Shown one piece after another: positions 1-9,246 of a stretch of DNA of 64,000 bases. The stretch is from Acidicapsa acidisoli. Its GTDB lineage: Bacteria; Acidobacteriota; Terriglobia; Terriglobales; Acidobacteriaceae. Under the pieces are notes generated by a model. The model saw only the letters and a program-made list of their open reading frames with translations, was not told the DNA's origin and searched no databases. Where the stretch lies: NCBI RefSeq assembly GCF_025685625.1, contig NZ_JAGSYI010000001.1, positions 2,108,001 to 2,172,000 of the forward strand. The letters run 5' to 3'. Position numbers and translations under genes: made by a program. The stretch's first letter is position 1. Every line of letters starts with the position of its first letter.

Positions 1-1
1 T

Positions 2-2758
2 GATCCCAAAGATATCAACCGCCTTAAGTTTCTTACCCGGCTATCGTCCGAAATCGGAAAAAGAGGCGTAATCGATGTATTGCGGAAGGGATTGGATCAT
101 GGACCTCTACGTTTCGATCTCTTCTATGGCACGCCCTCGCCGGGTAACGTGAAAGCCGAATGGCTCAACTCGCTGAACCGATTTTCACTGACGCGCCAGC
201 TTGCCTATAGCATGGATGAGAGCCGCCGAGCCCTTGACCTGTGTCTCTTTATCAATGGGCTACCCATTGCGACATTCGAGCTGAAGAATAGCCTGACGAA
301 GCAAACCGTCGATGATGCGGTTGAGCAATACCGTCGTGATCGCGATCCGCGGGAGCCTCTATTCGGGTTCGGGAGGTGTGTTGTCCATTTCGCTGTCGAC
401 GACAGTGAAGTGAGTATTTGCACGGAGTTGAAGGGGAAGGCTTCGTGGTTCCTTCCTTTCAATAAAGGCTATAAGGACGGTGCTGGCAATCCGCCGAATC
501 CAATCGGCCTGAAGACCGATTACCTCTGGAAAGAGGTGCTCACGCCTGCCGGACTGACCGATATTCTCGAGAATTTCGCTCAGATCGTTGAGGAGAAGGA
601 CCCGCGTACCAACCGTAAGAAGCGCAAACAGGTCTGGCCACGCTACCACCAGCTTGATCTCGTGCATAAGGCGCTCGCCGACGTTCGTCACACGGGGGCT
701 GGGAAGCGCTATCTCGTGCAGCATTCCGCAGGCAGCGGTAAATCGAATTCCATCGCATGGCTTTCACACCAGCTAGTCGGTCTCAAGCGCAACGGAAAGG
801 AGATCTTCGACTCGGTCATCGTGGTGACGGATCGTAGGATTCTCGATGATCAGATCCAAAAGACGATTAAACAATTCATGCAGGTCGGCGCCACTGTCGG
901 CCATGCCGAGCATTCAGGAGACCTGCGCAAATTCATCGAGCAGGGCAGGAAGATCATTGTCTCGACGGTGCAAAAATTCCCATTCATCCTCGATGAGATC
1001 GCCACTGAGTCGGGACGGTCGTTTGCGATCGTTATCGATGAGGCGCATTCCAGTCAGGGTGGGAAGACATCAGCCGCGATGAGCCAGGCGCTCTCGTCGA
1101 GTGATGTTGAGGGCGACCACGACGCCGAAGACACCGTCAATGAGGCGCTAGAAAAGCGGATGGCGGCGCGCAAAATGCTGAAAAACGCCAGCTACTTCGC
1201 GTTCACGGCGACGCCCAAAAATAAGACGCTGGAAATGTTCGGAGAGGTGTTGCCGCCGGATGCCGAAGGCAAGGTCAAGCACAGACCGTTCCATTCCTAC
1301 ACGATGAAGCAGGCGATCGAGGAGCGGTTCATCCTCGACGTGCTGAAGGCCTTCACGCCGGTAACGAGCTATTACAAACTGATCAAAAAAACCGAAGAAG
1401 ATCCCGAGTTTGACACAAAGAAGGCGAAGAAAAAGCTCCGCCGTTATGTAGAGAGCCACGATCATGCAATCCGCCTCAAAGCGGAGATCATGGTCGATCA
1501 TTTCCATGACCATGTAATCGCCGCCGGCAAAATCGGCGGCGAGGCGCGCGCAATGATCGTCACGAGCGGTATCGAACGCGCGATTCAATACTTCCACGCT
1601 TTCAAGACTTACCTTGCCGAGCGCAAGAGCCCTTATCAGGCGATCGTGGCATTTTCAGGGGACCATGAATTCGGCGGTACGAAGGTAAGCGAAGCATCGC
1701 TCAATGGCTTTCCAAGCCGAGATATCGCGGACACCATACAGGAGGACCCGTATCGCTTCCTGATCTGCGCCGATAAGTTCCAGACCGGCTACGACGAGCC
1801 GCTGCTGCACTCAATGTATGTCGATAAACCGCTGTCTGGCATCAAGGCGGTTCAGACCCTGTCGCGCCTCAATCGCGCGCATCCGCAAAAATACGACTGC
1901 TTCGTTCTCGATTTCCAGAACAATTCGGAAGCCATTAACTTTGCCTTTCAGGATTACTACCGCACGACGATTCTGGCCGAGGAGACCGATCCCAACAAAC
2001 TTCACGACCTGAAGGCAGCGCTCGACGGAGCGCAGGTCTATTCGCAAGAACAGGTCGAAAAGGTGGTCGAGCTGTTCCTCGGCGGCGCGGAACGCGACAA
2101 ACTCGACCCGATTCTCGATCTGTGTGTCGCGGTTTATATCGACGCGCTCGATGAAGATTCTCAGGTGGAATTCAAGGGCAAGGCAAAGATCTTCTGCCGC
2201 ACCTACAGCTTCCTGTCTTCGATCATTCCCTACAGTAACGCTGAATGGGAAAAGCTCTCGATCTTCCTCACTCTGTTAACCCCAAAACTGCCGGCGCCGA
2301 AAGAAGAGGACCTTTCCAAAGGAATCCTTGAAGCGATCGATATGGACAGCTACCGGGTCGAGAAGAAAGCGATAATGAACATCGCGCTGGCGGACACGGA
2401 TGCCGAAATCGCTCCGGTCCCGATGGACGTTCAAGGGCATAAATCCGAGCCCGAGCTGGACCGGCTGAGCAATATCCTAAAAACCTTCAATGAGCAGTTT
2501 GGGACATTGTTCACCGATACTGACCGTGTTGCGAAACGCATTCGCGACGATATCGCTCCGAAAGTCGCGGCAGATGCGGCTTACCAGAACGCAAAAGAGA
2601 ATACCCCTCACACCGCGCGCATGGCCCATGACCAGGCTCTGGCCAAAGTGATGCAGCATCTTCTGAAAGATGACACGCAGGTTTACAAGCAGTTCGTTGA
2701 AAATGAGTCGTTCAAGCGTTTTGTCGGCGATATGGTGTATGCGCTGACGAGCCAATAG
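2..2758 (+). CDS. hsdR: Type I restriction endonuclease subunit R (5' end outside window)
   Basis: This is the ATP-dependent translocase and nuclease subunit of a type I restriction-modification system. The frame is open from base 2, so the start lies left of the window and 918 residues are present; family members usually have about 1000-1100. The nuclease core shows an acidic residue in DLCLFING followed by the FELK (ExK) motif. The helicase part has Walker A (SAGSGKS, near 730), a DEAH box (VIDEAHSS, near 1035) and motif III (FTATPK, near 1205). A typical C-terminal helical region follows. hsdM and hsdS are not visible and would be expected upstream, off the left edge. The stop is followed after one base by the next gene, so the two are probably co-transcribed. 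Family assignment is secure; specificity cannot be read. Confidence 0.93.
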   Translation, partial: DPKDINRLKFLTRLSSEIGKRGVIDVLRKGLDHGPLRFDLFYGTPSPGNVKAEWLNSLNRFSLTRQLAYSMDESRRALDLCLFINGLPIATFELKNSLTKQTVDDAVEQYRRDRDPREPLFGFGRCVVHFAVDDSEVSICTELKGKASWFLPFNKGYKDGAGNPPNPIGLKTDYLWKEVLTPAGLTDILENFAQIVEEKDPRTNRKKRKQVWPRYHQLDLVHKALADVRHTGAGKRYLVQHSAGSGKSNSIAWLSHQLVGLKRNGKEIFDSVIVVTDRRILDDQIQKTIKQFMQVGATVGHAEHSGDLRKFIEQGRKIIVSTVQKFPFILDEIATESGRSFAIVIDEAHSSQGGKTSAAMSQALSSSDVEGDHDAEDTVNEALEKRMAARKMLKNASYFAFTATPKNKTLEMFGEVLPPDAEGKVKHRPFHSYTMKQAIEERFILDVLKAFTPVTSYYKLIKKTEEDPEFDTKKAKKKLRRYVESHDHAIRLKAEIMVDHFHDHVIAAGKIGGEARAMIVTSGIERAIQYFHAFKTYLAERKSPYQAIVAFSGDHEFGGTKVSEASLNGFPSRDIADTIQEDPYRFLICADKFQTGYDEPLLHSMYVDKPLSGIKAVQTLSRLNRAHPQKYDCFVLDFQNNSEAINFAFQDYYRTTILAEETDPNKLHDLKAALDGAQVYSQEQVEKVVELFLGGAERDKLDPILDLCVAVYIDALDEDSQVEFKGKAKIFCRTYSFLSSIIPYSNAEWEKLSIFLTLLTPKLPAPKEEDLSKGILEAIDMDSYRVEKKAIMNIALADTDAEIAPVPMDVQGHKSEPELDRLSNILKTFNEQFGTLFTDTDRVAKRIRDDIAPKVAADAAYQNAKENTPHTARMAHDQALAKVMQHLLKDDTQVYKQFVENESFKRFVGDMVYALTSQ

Positions 2759-2759
2759 T

Positions 2760-3368
2760 GTGTTGAAGCAAGCGCTGCATCAAGATGCTGAAGGGCAGGA
2801 GGCCGGACCCGGTTACTCTATGGATGAGGCACTCCAATCATTCGAAGCAATGCTCGCCGACGCATGCGCGGAGATCACTGGGGTATATTTCCAACTGCCG
2901 ATTGCCGATGCTGACTCACTCTACCGGGAGCGGGTCTATTGCTACGAGCTCTACCATCAGCTACGACGCCGGTGGGACACATTTCCCTACAGCCTCGGCG
3001 GAGAAGTCGACAAAGCGGGCCATCCTCACTTTCGGAGGGGGCCTTATGCGCGCTCGAAACCGGATCTGTTGGTACACATACCCGGCGACATGGACAACAA
3101 TCTTGTGTGCGTTGAAGTCAAGCCGTTGACGCGTCCGGTTGACGAATTCGTCGACGACATCAGGAAGCTGATCTGGTTTTGTGAAAATGCGCACTATTAT
3201 CGCGGGCTATTTCTCGTCTATGGGACTGCAGACGACAACGCAATGCGCGATAATCTGCCCGGCAAGTTTCATGATTTGTTCGGGGCGCTCGAAGGCCTTG
3301 ATATCTCAAGAATTCAGTTCTGGTTTCATCCGGCGCCGTGGCAGGCGAGCCGCAGGATTGAATATTGA
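2760..3368 (+). CDS. PD-(D/E)xK nuclease-like protein downstream of hsdR
   Basis: A 202-residue protein of no named family that I recognise. It starts at a GTG one base after the hsdR stop, suggesting translational coupling; an ATG at 2821 is an alternative start without a well-placed ribosome site. The middle of the protein has the pattern of a PD-(D/E)xK nuclease core: a PDLLVH segment on one predicted strand, then, after a short loop, VCVEVKP carrying an ExK-type motif. An upstream glutamate (GGEVDK) could complete the site. The position suggests an accessory restriction or defence nuclease working beside the type I system. The fold is an inference from motif spacing; it could also be a nuclease-derived binding protein. 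Confidence 0.6.
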   Translation: MLKQALHQDAEGQEAGPGYSMDEALQSFEAMLADACAEITGVYFQLPIADADSLYRERVYCYELYHQLRRRWDTFPYSLGGEVDKAGHPHFRRGPYARSKPDLLVHIPGDMDNNLVCVEVKPLTRPVDEFVDDIRKLIWFCENAHYYRGLFLVYGTADDNAMRDNLPGKFHDLFGALEGLDISRIQFWFHPAPWQASRRIEY

Positions 3369-3693
3369 GTATCGCGCCTCATGAACAGGGCCAGCCGGCC
3401 GTCTCTTGGCTTGATTTTCGCGGTCCCATAAAATAACTTGTCGCCCTTAGATGAGAACCAAAAGAATACGGTCCAAACGTGCTCAGGCTCGTCTTAAATC
3501 CCCATGACTATCAAAGTCGCATAACATATCTTATGACAAATTATCGTTGTATTTCAGATACTTAGGATGTCATGCGGGAAGAGATTATGTTAAATGGGCA
3601 CAAGCTAAAATTCCTGTTCCCAGCGCGAGATCTAGCCCAGACGTTGCGTAGACATGCACGACTGAACATCATTTCTTTCCCTACTGCCTAACC
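3369..3693. other. Intergenic region, nothing recognised
   Basis: About 325 bases between two converging genes (plus-strand nuclease-like gene and minus-strand FRG gene). It is more AT-rich than its neighbours. I see no convincing open frame, tRNA or strong terminator hairpin. Confidence 0.6.
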
Positions 3694-4851
3694 TCATGCT
3701 CGATAATAAACGCGGTCTAGCATCGCGGCACTGGCAATGCTGGGATAAGCGACGCGCGATCGCAGAAGGAAGTCCAGAAAAGAATCCTTGTTACGGCGAG
3801 GAAACAGGCTCTCGACGGGACTCGGCAGCTTCCATTGCGTATGATTGCGCAGCCGGATCGCGACGAAGATTCGTTCGGCGGCTCTGTTCGGTGCTTGGCC
3901 CCAACCGGTGGCCAGGAAAAAAGCGTTCTGGGCCTTTGGCCGCTCACAAAGAAGCCAAGGTGGCGCGAGCTGTGAATCATCGAACAGGTCATTCTCAAAG
4001 GCACTCATGGCGTACAAGACCGGTTCCGCATCTTTGTCAAGCCGTGCGATTGTCGTCGTCCCCGTGGCCTTATCCACCGAAAAGCGGTGAAGGGCGAAGA
4101 GCAGCGCCACAAGGATATCCGATGTGACATCGAGTCCGACGCTAGGCAGGCCATAGTGCTGCGCCGTCGCAAAAGCCCAAAGCCGATACATGTAAGAACT
4201 GTGGAACTGTTGGCTCCCTTGAACGATGTCCTGACGTTGGCGGGTACCGGCGAGAGATTTCTTCAAAATCTGTTCGGCGATGTATGTATCGAGGATCGCC
4301 GACCACTGCTCAAAAACAGTTGTGAACTCGACCTTGAGACGCGCGCCAGATGATGGAAGAGAGGGCTCGCTGACCTGGGGTTCGCCATACAACCTCATGG
4401 AATCTTCTTCCGGCCGCGTGAGCAGATATTCGCGCGTCTGGCCGCGCCACATCAGCTTAAGACTGTCGTCTTTCGAATGGATCAGCGATGCGAAGGCGAG
4501 AAGGCCCTCGAGGCTGTGCGCCTCGAGAACGGGTACTCTGCGAAAGGGCACGCGCAGGAATACACCATTGGCCATGTGATCGATCGGCGACGGCTTGAAA
4601 CGTGACGTGAGCCCGTAAACCGCTGCGCCCGGAGCGGGCACAAAAGACCAGGAATGGCCGCCCAGATCATCGACGAAGTAACCTTCGCCATCGGCAACGA
4701 CGAGCTTCTCTGCCACAGCCGCGCTCGAAATGCGATCGCCCTGCCCGCGCAGGTTTGTGAAATGCGGCGAAAGCGGGATGGTGACCTGGCTAGGCAATTG
4801 ACTCGAACATCCTTTCGGCGGACTCCTGTCCAATCTCGATAAATTTTGCAT
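3694..4851 (-). CDS. FRG-domain protein
   Basis: A protein of up to 385 residues carrying an FRG domain, named for a conserved Phe/Tyr-Arg-Gly motif. The hallmark is LMWRGQTREY near residue 135, followed about 85 residues later by the second conserved block, AQHYGLPSVGLD then VALLFALHRF. The domain's biochemical role is not established, but it recurs in toxin-like and defence-associated proteins. The proposed start at 4851 overlaps the end of the 260-residue gene upstream by 62 bases; no strong ribosome site is visible, so the true start may be further in. The two genes form a minus-strand pair next to the restriction genes. Domain call is good, function unknown. Confidence 0.75.
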   Translation of the reverse strand: MQNLSRLDRSPPKGCSSQLPSQVTIPLSPHFTNLRGQGDRISSAAVAEKLVVADGEGYFVDDLGGHSWSFVPAPGAAVYGLTSRFKPSPIDHMANGVFLRVPFRRVPVLEAHSLEGLLAFASLIHSKDDSLKLMWRGQTREYLLTRPEEDSMRLYGEPQVSEPSLPSSGARLKVEFTTVFEQWSAILDTYIAEQILKKSLAGTRQRQDIVQGSQQFHSSYMYRLWAFATAQHYGLPSVGLDVTSDILVALLFALHRFSVDKATGTTTIARLDKDAEPVLYAMSAFENDLFDDSQLAPPWLLCERPKAQNAFFLATGWGQAPNRAAERIFVAIRLRNHTQWKLPSPVESLFPRRNKDSFLDFLLRSRVAYPSIASAAMLDRVYYRA

Positions 4852-5572
4852 CGATCGGGGGATGCCCGACGACTTCGACCGATCGGTAGCCCCGGTTTAT
4901 GGCGTTATTCGCGACCTCGCTATATCGTGGTCCCAGTTCGAGCCTATGGGCGTAAAACACAAGCGCTTCAACAAGAGCGGCCATAGAACCATCTGTATAT
5001 GGCTGGTGGAAGATAACCGGGCCTTCCGACCCGTCCTTCGTTTCGTCGATGAGTTTCCTCATTTTGGACGCCGTTGGCCAAAACCGGCTAATGAGATCCA
5101 GAATGCAGCGAATTGGGTTCTGGATCACCTCAATAACATGCGGTTCATCCTCCACCACGAAAAATCGCTTGTCGCTGAACTGGCTTAAGCCTGGAGCAAT
5201 CTGCGTGATCGTGCCGGCCGCTCCCATCGATATGTTTGCCCGCCACCTTAAATCGCGAAGTGTCTGGAGCGTCGATTCCTTGATCTCCGGTGCCTGGAGC
5301 GCCGAAATGCGTATTTTTGCTTCTGGGACTCGATAAGTAGGAATGAGCCAGCCAATGCATTTCGACAGGACCGCCTGGAACAGGTCGCTGTCGAGAAAGG
5401 GCACGATTAGCTTGGGAGAGAACACATCATCCCGCGTTGGCCTCTTTTCGAGGCATCGTGCAGCTGCCAGGCAATCTTGAACGGACGTCCACAACGACAG
5501 TTCTGAAAAGAGGCGCTCGCAATGATCGATTGGAAAATATTCCTCTTCACTGCGTTCTTCCTTGACGGCCAT
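4790..5572 (-). CDS. Unknown protein paired with the FRG gene
   Basis: A soluble-looking 260-residue protein I do not recognise. The ATG at 5572 is chosen because a GGAGG ribosome site sits six bases upstream; an in-frame GTG at 5584 lies before that site. There is no signal peptide or membrane segment. The N-terminus is rich in acidic residues, and the middle contains several Trp and Arg residues but no familiar catalytic motif. The 3' end overlaps the start of the FRG gene, which makes a two-gene operon likely. By context it is a partner, regulator or antitoxin of the FRG protein; that role is inference only. Confidence 0.6.
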   Translation of the reverse strand: MAVKEERSEEEYFPIDHCERLFSELSLWTSVQDCLAAARCLEKRPTRDDVFSPKLIVPFLDSDLFQAVLSKCIGWLIPTYRVPEAKIRISALQAPEIKESTLQTLRDLRWRANISMGAAGTITQIAPGLSQFSDKRFFVVEDEPHVIEVIQNPIRCILDLISRFWPTASKMRKLIDETKDGSEGPVIFHQPYTDGSMAALVEALVFYAHRLELGPRYSEVANNAINRGYRSVEVVGHPPIDAKFIEIGQESAERMFESIA

Positions 5573-5604
5573 CCAAGCCTCCACAAGCCAAGATTATGCC
5601 ATTT

Positions 5605-7101
5605 CTACCTCTCCGTGATCGCCTCGTGGCCGGCACGGCTGAGGGGCGACAGAAGATAACTGATGATATGCCGCGAGCCGGTCTTGATCTCGGCCGTCGC
5701 GGCCATGCCGGGTTCGAGATTGATCATGCGGTCATCGATCTGCATTTCGGAGCGATCGAGGGAGATGCGCGCCGAATAAACCAGCTCCTGCCCTTTGGGC
5801 TCGCTGCTGTCATCCTCAGAACCGGCCTGCTGCTTATTGTCAGTTTTATCTGCCGGTTTGTCGCGGGTGATGGCGTCCTGCGATACGGATATGACCCTGC
5901 CGTGCAACAGGCCATAGCGCGTGTAGTTGAAGGTATCGATCTTGACGGCGACCTCCTGCCCTTCATGCACGAAGCCGATATCCCTGTTCGGCACCATAGC
6001 CTCGATCTCAAGGCGGCTGTCGCCGGGCACGACGACCATGAGGGTTTGCGCAGGAGTCACAACGCCGCCCTCGGTATGCACGGCCAACTGTTGAACTGTG
6101 CCATCTACCGGTGAGGTCAGGGTCTGCAATCGGTATTTCTTCGAGGCTTCGATGAACTGTTCATGCAGGCTGGAGGCTTTCTGGGCAGCCTGTGTCAGAT
6201 CGTCGAGGTTTTTATGTTTATATTCTGCTTCGGCCTGTTCGCGCTGTTCCTTGAACGATGAGACCTGCGCCGTGGCTTCATCGAGGCGCCCCCGCTGAAC
6301 TTTTAATTCCTGCTGATGCTCCACGAGGTCCTGCTGGGCCGAATAGGCGTCCATCTTTGAGCCGATCTGCCGGTCGGCGAGAGACTGCCGCGCCCTGGCC
6401 TTCTTTTCGAGATAAGGCAGGGCTTCGGTGATCTTGGAGATATTCGACTGCACGGCGGCAAGGTTGCCGCCATATTGTGCGATCTGCCGGTCGAGGCCCG
6501 CCAGTTTGGCGCGTTGCTCGGCGACCTGGCTGGTGAGGAGCGATTTCTGAAGGGCTATCTGGTCCTCCGTCGCCTCTTCCGGAGCGATGAAGTCTGTCGC
6601 CGGATCATCAGCCGTACTTAACGATGCCTTGAGCCGGGCAACATCGAGCGCCGCCGTCATATATTCCTTCTGTAACCGATCGCGCTCGGCCTCACTGATC
6701 GTCGCATCGATCTCGATCAATACATCCCCGGCTTTCACTGATTGCCCATCCTGCACATGAATGGCGTGAACGACGCCGGTCTCGAACGGCTGAATGACCT
6801 TGCTGCGGCCTGTCGGCACAATCTTGCCTTGCGCCGTGGCGATAATGTCGACGGAGCCGATACAGGCCCATAAGAGAGCGATGACGAAGAAGACAATCAG
6901 CGTCCCAGCGATGATGCGCCCGGCGGGCGAAGCCGGCGTTTCGATAATTTCAAGCGCGGCCGGCAGGAATTCGGTTTCGGGATCGGGCTTGTCGAGATAA
7001 GGTTCGATGCGCCGCCAGAGCTTGTCGGACTTGCGCTGGATATACTCATTGGCTTCCTGATAGTAATCCCATGCTCTAAGCGCTCTTTGCCGAAGCGACA
7101 T
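5605..7101 (-). CDS. HlyD-family type I secretion adaptor
   Basis: The 498-residue membrane-fusion (periplasmic adaptor) protein of a type I secretion system, bridging the inner-membrane ABC exporter and the outer-membrane channel. It has an N-terminal cytoplasmic stretch, one transmembrane helix around residues 65-90 (IAGTLIVFFVIALLWACIG), a biotinyl-lipoyl-like half (VIQPFETG, then VKAGDVLIEID), a long coiled coil, the second lipoyl half and a C-terminal beta domain (GLLHGRVISVS). The start at 7101 has an AGGGAGGG ribosome site and overlaps the ABC gene's 3' end by 26 bases. A charged insert rich in Asp, Lys and Gln sits near residue 430. It is the last gene of the five-gene secretion operon. 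Confidence 0.92.
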   Translation of the reverse strand: MSLRQRALRAWDYYQEANEYIQRKSDKLWRRIEPYLDKPDPETEFLPAALEIIETPASPAGRIIAGTLIVFFVIALLWACIGSVDIIATAQGKIVPTGRSKVIQPFETGVVHAIHVQDGQSVKAGDVLIEIDATISEAERDRLQKEYMTAALDVARLKASLSTADDPATDFIAPEEATEDQIALQKSLLTSQVAEQRAKLAGLDRQIAQYGGNLAAVQSNISKITEALPYLEKKARARQSLADRQIGSKMDAYSAQQDLVEHQQELKVQRGRLDEATAQVSSFKEQREQAEAEYKHKNLDDLTQAAQKASSLHEQFIEASKKYRLQTLTSPVDGTVQQLAVHTEGGVVTPAQTLMVVVPGDSRLEIEAMVPNRDIGFVHEGQEVAVKIDTFNYTRYGLLHGRVISVSQDAITRDKPADKTDNKQQAGSEDDSSEPKGQELVYSARISLDRSEMQIDDRMINLEPGMAATAEIKTGSRHIISYLLSPLSRAGHEAITER

Positions 7102-9244
7102 GCAACCCTCCCTGAAGCCGGAGGAGCGAAGCATAGCGGCCGTCGGTATTCACCAGTTCGTCATGACTGCCGTCTTCGACGATACGGCCCTTCTCGATCG
7201 TGATAATGCGGTGGCAGTGGCGCACGGCGGAAAGCCGGTGGGCGATGATGATGACCGTGCGGCCCTGCGCGATGCGGCGCATATTTTCCTGAATGATGCG
7301 CTCGCTCTCATAATCGAGGGCGCTGGTGGCTTCGTCGAAAATCAGGATGCGCGGGTCAGTGATCAGCGCGCGAGCAATCGCGATACGCTGCCTCTGCCCG
7401 CCGGAGAGGTTCGAGCCGCGCTCGCCGACATGCGTGTCATAGCCCTGCGGCAGTTCGAGGATGAATTCATGCGCGCCGGCCAGCTTGGCCGCCTGTATCA
7501 CGCGCTCGGTTGGCATACCGGGATCGGCAAGCGCGATATTGTCGCGCACCGGACGATTGAACAGGATGTTTTCCTGCAGTACGACACCGATCTGCCGCCG
7601 CAGCCATGCCGTATCGACGGCGGCAAGATCGACACCATCCACCAGCACTCGCCCGCTTTCAGGCACATAAAGCCGCTGCATAAGTTTCGTCAGCGTCGAC
7701 TTGCCGGAGCCTGATGGTCCGACAATGCCCATGACCTGACCGGGCGGTAGGGAAAGAGAAATGTCATGCAGGACTACCGGACCATCCGTCACATAGCGGA
7801 AAGTGACATGCTCGAAGCTGATGGCTCCTTTGATAGCAGGCAACGCTGTCCGTCCCGGCGAGAAACCCGGTTCCGGATGTGTGTTGAGAATATCGCCAAG
7901 CCGCGCAATAGATAGCCGCGCCTGATGAAAATCCTGCCAGACTTGCGCCAACCGCAAGACTGGTTGCGATACCCTACCCGCCAACATGTTGAACGCGATC
8001 AGCTCACCAACGGTCATATCGCCGTTAATAACGGCCTTCGCACCGAAGAACAGGATGGCGGCCGTCACGAGTTTACTGACAAGCTGCACACCCTGACTGG
8101 CCCAATTGCCGAGATTAAGCACCTTGAAGCTAGCCTTCACATAACCGGCTAATTGCTCTTCCCACCGCCGCTGCATCTGCGGCTCGACCGCCATAGCTTT
8201 CAGCGTCTCAATGCCGGTGATGCTTTCGACAAGGAAAGCCTGATTTTCTGCGCCGCGATTGAATTTCTCATTCAGGCGGCGCCGGAAGACCGGCGTCACC
8301 GCCATCGAGATGGCGATATAGAACGGGAACGATGCAATGACGATAATGGTCAGGAACGGCGAATACCACGCCATGACGGCAAGGAAAACAAAGGTGAAGA
8401 ACAGGTCGATGACAAGCGTCAACGCCGAACTGGTCAAGAAGTTGCGGATATTTTCAAGCTCGCGCACCCGCGCAATGCTGTCGCCCGTGCGGCGCGCCTC
8501 GAAATAGGCAATCGGCAGCGCTACCAGATGCCGGAACAGCCGAGCGCCCAGTTCCACATCGATGCGGCTGGTCGTATGGGAAAAAACGTAGGTGCGAAGA
8601 GCCGTCAGCGCGCTTTCGAATATGGCGACGGTAACGAAGCCGAACACCAGAACGTCGAGCGTCGTGAGGCCGCGATGCACCAGAACCTTGTCGACCACCA
8701 CCTGAAAGAACAGCGGCGAGACGAGCGCAAAAAGCTGCAGGAAGAACGACGCAACCAAGACCTCACCGAGCAACCGGCGATACTTATGCATCGCGCCGAG
8801 AAACCATGTGATGTTGAAGGTCCGGGCCACTTCCCCAAGCCCTGCCCGGCGCGTCATCAGCAGAAGATCACCACTCCACCGTTCCTCGAATTCCTTGCGC
8901 GGCAGGATTTGAGGGCGGTTGATTGAGGGGTCCTGAACCAGAACCGTATCTTCGGAGGCCTTGCCGAGAATGAGGAAAGTCCCATCCCGCATCCGGGCTA
9001 TCGCCGGCAGCGGCGTATCCGTCAGACGCTCCCATCGGCTTTCGATGACACGCGCCTTGAGCTGAAACTCCTTGGCGCAGCGGAGCATTTCCATCGTGCC
9101 GAAAGCCGAGCCGCCGAATTTATGCGTCAATTGCGCCCGATCGGCCGCGATGCCGTGAAAACGAAGCAGAAGCACAAAAGATGCAAGGCCGGTATCGAGG
9201 GATTGTTCCGGTTTAGTCGCTTCTGAGGGGGCGGTCTGATCCAT
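7076..9244 (-). CDS. HlyB-like type I secretion ABC transporter
   Basis: A 722-residue permease-ATPase fusion that would export the large RTX protein encoded upstream. Order of parts: an N-terminal C39-peptidase-like domain (about residues 15-130), six transmembrane segments (about 160-440) and an ABC ATPase. The ATPase has Walker A GPSGSGKST, the Q-loop region, signature LSGGQRQR and Walker B ILIFDEATSALD. The peptidase-like domain lacks the catalytic cysteine at the expected position, as in HlyB, so it should bind an RTX substrate rather than cut a leader peptide. The gene begins two bases after the tolC-type stop codon and overlaps the HlyD gene. Confidence 0.94.
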   Translation of the reverse strand: MDQTAPSEATKPEQSLDTGLASFVLLLRFHGIAADRAQLTHKFGGSAFGTMEMLRCAKEFQLKARVIESRWERLTDTPLPAIARMRDGTFLILGKASEDTVLVQDPSINRPQILPRKEFEERWSGDLLLMTRRAGLGEVARTFNITWFLGAMHKYRRLLGEVLVASFFLQLFALVSPLFFQVVVDKVLVHRGLTTLDVLVFGFVTVAIFESALTALRTYVFSHTTSRIDVELGARLFRHLVALPIAYFEARRTGDSIARVRELENIRNFLTSSALTLVIDLFFTFVFLAVMAWYSPFLTIIVIASFPFYIAISMAVTPVFRRRLNEKFNRGAENQAFLVESITGIETLKAMAVEPQMQRRWEEQLAGYVKASFKVLNLGNWASQGVQLVSKLVTAAILFFGAKAVINGDMTVGELIAFNMLAGRVSQPVLRLAQVWQDFHQARLSIARLGDILNTHPEPGFSPGRTALPAIKGAISFEHVTFRYVTDGPVVLHDISLSLPPGQVMGIVGPSGSGKSTLTKLMQRLYVPESGRVLVDGVDLAAVDTAWLRRQIGVVLQENILFNRPVRDNIALADPGMPTERVIQAAKLAGAHEFILELPQGYDTHVGERGSNLSGGQRQRIAIARALITDPRILIFDEATSALDYESERIIQENMRRIAQGRTVIIIAHRLSAVRHCHRIITIEKGRIVEDGSHDELVNTDGRYASLLRLQGGLHVASAKSA

Positions 9245-9246
9245 GT

